Below are positions 61,051 to 64,000 of a stretch of DNA of 64,000 nucleotides, one piece after another (position 1 is the first letter of the stretch; each line of letters starts with the position of its first letter). Origin of the DNA: Prosopocoilus inquinatus (taxonomy: Eukaryota; Arthropoda; Insecta; Coleoptera; Lucanidae); the NCBI GenBank assembly GCA_036172665.1, contig JAYKNF010000072.1:1-64000 (forward strand), written 5' to 3'. The notes under the pieces are model-generated. The model made no database searches and had not been told where the DNA came from. It was given only the letters and a program-made list of their open reading frames with translations. Both the position numbers and the translations under genes were made by a program.

Positions 61051-62247
61051 GGGGGCCGGAGCACCGGTGGTCGGAAGGGAGAGGGGGGCGTGGTGCCTAT
61101 CGACAGTGATCTAACCTGAAAGCGACGCGCGAACTCTTTCGCGTGTGTCGTGTTACGCCGGCAGTCGGCCCGGCGGCGGAGGGAGTACGTGCGCAGCCGG
61201 TCGAACGTGACCTAATCTAAAGCCGCTGACGCGATCGCTTTCGCCGCGGGGACGCGTTCGAACATAATTTCGACCGTACATATTACGTAAATAGATGAAT
61301 AAAGGAGGCTTTGGATGTTCGTTTGTGATTAAAAAAAAATGCGAGCGCGGGGAGGTCGATTCGTTCGCTCTCCGGCCGGCAATTAAAGCGGGAAATTTAA
61401 GGGAAAAAATTGAAAAAAATCGATAAAAATTTTAAAAAATTAAAAATTAAGAGAACGGAAAAATTAAAAAAACTGGGGAAAAATATTCAAAATTTCGGGG
61501 GGAAATTTAAAAAAATCGAGAAAAATCGACAAGAATTCTAAAAATTAGGGAAACGGATTTCTTAAGTTTGCCAACTTTTTTAAAACATTTCATCACTTCT
61601 CACATTTTCCTTCACTTTTTTTCGAAAATTGTTCAAGATCAACCCAACCGACGCCAACCCAAGCGAGGCCAACCCAGACGGCGAAAAAAAATTTAAAAAT
61701 TAGGAGAACGGAAAAATTGAAAAAATTGGGGAAAAATATTCAAAATTTCGGGAAAAAATTGAAAAAATCGAAAAAAATAGGAAAAAATTCTAAAAATTAA
61801 GGAAACCGATTTCTTAAGTTTTCCAACAATTTTTCTCACTTTTTCTTAAACTTTCCTTCCCTTTCTTCTGTAAAATTGTTCAAGGTGAACCCAACCGACG
61901 CCAACCCAAGCGAGGCCAACCCAGACGGCGAAAAAAAATGTAAAAATTAGGAGACGGAAAAATTGAAAAAATTGGGGAAAAATACTCAAAATTTCGAAAA
62001 TTAGAAAAATTAATTCTTAAAGTTTTCCAACATTCTTCCAAGTACCTAGGTGCCGCGAGCCCCCAAAGGCTAGCGGCCCAAACAGCGCGCAGCGCTCTCA
62101 CCTCTTCCGTCCAAACGAAACCTCCGTCTATACAAAGCCTCTGTCCACACAAGCCTCTGTTCATACCCACAAGTGGGCGGAGCGTAGCGGATCCCACTTG
62201 TCATATATAAGAAAAGAAACTCGGAAAAGTGTACTTAAGGGGTTCCT
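61051..62247 (-). repeat. Inverted long spacer, copy of L1 (1197 bp)
   Basis: Carries the L1-specific bases in reverse: gtgcgcagccgg, gggggcgtggtgcc and aaaaaaactgggg. The two inverted L copies thus keep the identity and order of L2 and L1. Confidence 0.95.
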
Positions 62248-62918
62248 ATGGTGCCGCAATGATCGAAATCGGTCGCGGCGAACATAAACCCGGGTTGTCG
62301 CGTATCAAACGAAAGGTCTCGCCGAGCGGCGACGGAAAATCGCGTCGGCTCGATTTTTCGATCGAAGATGGCGCTGCAATGATCGAAATCGGACGCGTCG
62401 AACGTAAACCCGGATTGTCGCGCATCAAACGAAAGGTCTCGCCGAGCGGCGACGGAAAATCGCGTCGGTTCGATTTTTCGATCGAAGATGGAGCTGCAAT
62501 GATCGAAACCGGACGCGTCGAACGTAAACCCGGGTTGTCGCATATCAAACGAAAGGTCTCGCCGAGAGGCGACGGAAAATCGCGTCGGTTCGATTTTTCG
62601 ATCGAAGATGGCGACGCAATGTTCGAAACTGGACGCGTCGAACGTAAACCCGGGTTGTCGCGGATCAAACGAAAGGTCTCGCCGAGCGGCGACGGAAAAT
62701 CGCGTCGGTTCGATTTTTCGATCGAAGATGGCGCTGCAATGATCGAAACTGGACGCGTCGAACGTAAACCCGGGTTGTCGCGCATCAAACGAAAGGTCTC
62801 GCCGAGCGGCGACGGAAAATCGCGTCGGTTCGATTTTTCGATCGAAGATGGCGCTGCAATGATCGAAATCGGACGCGTCGAACATAAACCCGGATTGTCG
62901 CCTATCAAACGAAAGGTC
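62248..62918 (-). repeat. Inverted satellite, copy of A3 (671 bp)
   Basis: A3 type without the extra stop: cgatcgaagatggagctg near 62475 where the A5 copy has cgatctaag. The 220-codon frame is open here on the plus strand. Confidence 0.96.
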
Positions 62919-63430
62919 TAAATCGATCGCGTCGAATTCTTTCCGACGTAGAAGAAAGTAGCTTTACGAACGTAACGTTTACCACATGGCGAGAGATATA
63001 AGGGGTGATATCGAAAATGTGACACGAACGCGTGTGTAACAGTGAAAGTGTTTCAACTGAAAAAAAGTAAGTGTTAAAAACAACGGAAAACCTCCAAATT
63101 CCATTTCTCCGATGTTACTCCGGCAATCGGAAAAATGGTTATAAGACGATCGCGTCGGCGGCGGCGGCGTCGTTTTGCCGGTTAAATTCTTCACGATTTG
63201 CATTGTGAAGTCGCGTGTACGCTCGAGCGAACGCGTCGAGATTTTGACGGAGCTCATTTGAATTTGCCGCCGCGTAAAAGATGGGATCGACGAGGGTTGG
63301 TTGGCAACGATCGCGCGACACGCGCAGTAAGGAAACCTGGACACTTGACATATATAATATTATATCTCTACGGCCAGTCGAGGGGCCGTAGCCCCGGAGA
63401 TCGGATTGGGGGGGGGGGGGGGGGTTGTTG
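62919..63430 (-). repeat. Inverted short spacer, copy of S2 (512 bp)
   Basis: Sb1 variants in reverse (cctggacac, gaagtcgcg, gcgtcggcgg). The G run is 17 against 16 C in S2, the only difference I found between the two 8.56-kb arms. TATA-like 16-mer at 63342-63357 on the minus strand. Confidence 0.94.
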
Positions 63431-64000
63431 GGCGACGGAGAATCGCATCGGTTCGATTTTTCGATCCAAGATGGCGCTGCAATGATCGAAATCGGACGCG
63501 TCGTACGTGAACCCGGGTTGTCGCGTATCAAACGAAAGGTCTCGCCGAGCGGCGACGGAAAATCGCGTCGGTTCGATTTTTCGATCGAAGATGGCGCTGC
63601 AATGATTGAAATCGGACGCGTCGAACGTAAACCCGGGTTGTCGCGTATCAAACGAAAGGTCTCGCCGAGCGGCGACGGAAAATCGCGTCAGTTCGATTTT
63701 TCGATCGAAGATGGCGCTGCAATGATCGAAATCGAACGCGTCGAACGTAAACCCGGGTTGTCGCGTATCAAACGAAAGGTCTCGCCGAGCGGCGACGGAA
63801 AATCGCGTCGGTTTGATTTTTCGATCGAAGATGGCTCTGCAATGATCGAAACTGGACGCGTCGAACGTAACCCCGGGTTGTCGCGTATCAAACGAAAGGT
63901 CTCGCCGAGCGGCGACGGAAAATCGCGTCGGTTCAATTTTTCGATCGAAGATGGCGCTGCAATGATCGAAACCGGACGCGTCGAACTTAAACCCGGGTTG
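63431..64000 (-). repeat. Inverted satellite, copy of the last part of A2 (cut by window end)
   Basis: Reverse of about 2687-3256: the gatccaagatgg, cgtacgtgaacc, gattgaaatcgg, gcgtcagttcg, gatggctctgc and gaacttaaaccc copies appear in the reverse of the A2 order. Nothing in the sequence marks the end of the inverted arm, which may continue beyond the window. Confidence 0.96.

Overview
This window looks like a block of eukaryotic satellite DNA. I find no recognisable protein-coding gene, tRNA, rRNA, transposon open reading frame or CRISPR array. About 44 kb of the 64 kb is made of roughly 364 head-to-tail copies of a 120-bp monomer. The monomer is very CpG-rich (about 22 CpG per 120 bp), so the sequence shows no CpG depletion. 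With the AT-rich 'aatttttt/ttttcag' style of the spacers, this suggests an invertebrate nuclear genome (insect or nematode-like). The taxon cannot be fixed from this sequence.

Layout. Monomer arrays (called A1-A24 here, in order) are interrupted by two unrelated spacer families. The short spacer S (about 505 bp, 17 forward copies) begins with a poly-C tract of 8-21 bases, followed by alternative hairpins and a palindromic TATA-like stretch. The long spacer L (always 1197 bp, 7 forward copies) has a TATA-like element and hairpin, an AT-rich section built from three diverged copies of a 200-250-bp unit, and a GC-rich end. Only four array/spacer junctions occur. Arrays start at monomer position 1 after S or 19 after L, and end at position 111 before S or 71 before L (position 1 = the g of gacctttcg). 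Array lengths are therefore whole multiples of 120 plus a fixed remainder, as expected from unequal exchange in register. Larger units are duplicated too: S plus a 12-monomer array (about 1.94 kb), and L-array-S-array (about 4.5-4.75 kb).

Regions. 1-55,442 is in one orientation: A1 S1 A2 S2 A3 L1 A4 S3 A5 L2 A6 S4 A7 S5 A8 L3 A9 S6 A10 S7 A11 S8 A12 L4 A13 S9 A14 S10 A15 L5 A16 S11 A17 L6 A18 S12 A19 L7 A20 S13 A21 S14 A22 S15 A23 S16 A24 S17. At 55,438-55,442 the orientation flips inside a 5-bp microhomology. From there to the end the sequence is the reverse complement of about 11,248 back to 2,687, collinear over 8.56 kb. The one difference I found is one base in a poly-C tract. This is either a real large inverted duplication or a fold-back/assembly artefact, and it is the most important thing to check.

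Function. The long open frames (up to about 1,260 codons, on both strands) follow from a 120-bp period, divisible by 3, that lacks stop codons. I do not call them genes. Possible functional signals are inferences: a 16-bp TATA/E-box-like element shared by both spacers, a CTCF/YY1-like core and a near CENP-B box in each monomer, and a promoter/exon/intron-like and poly(A)-like layout in L.
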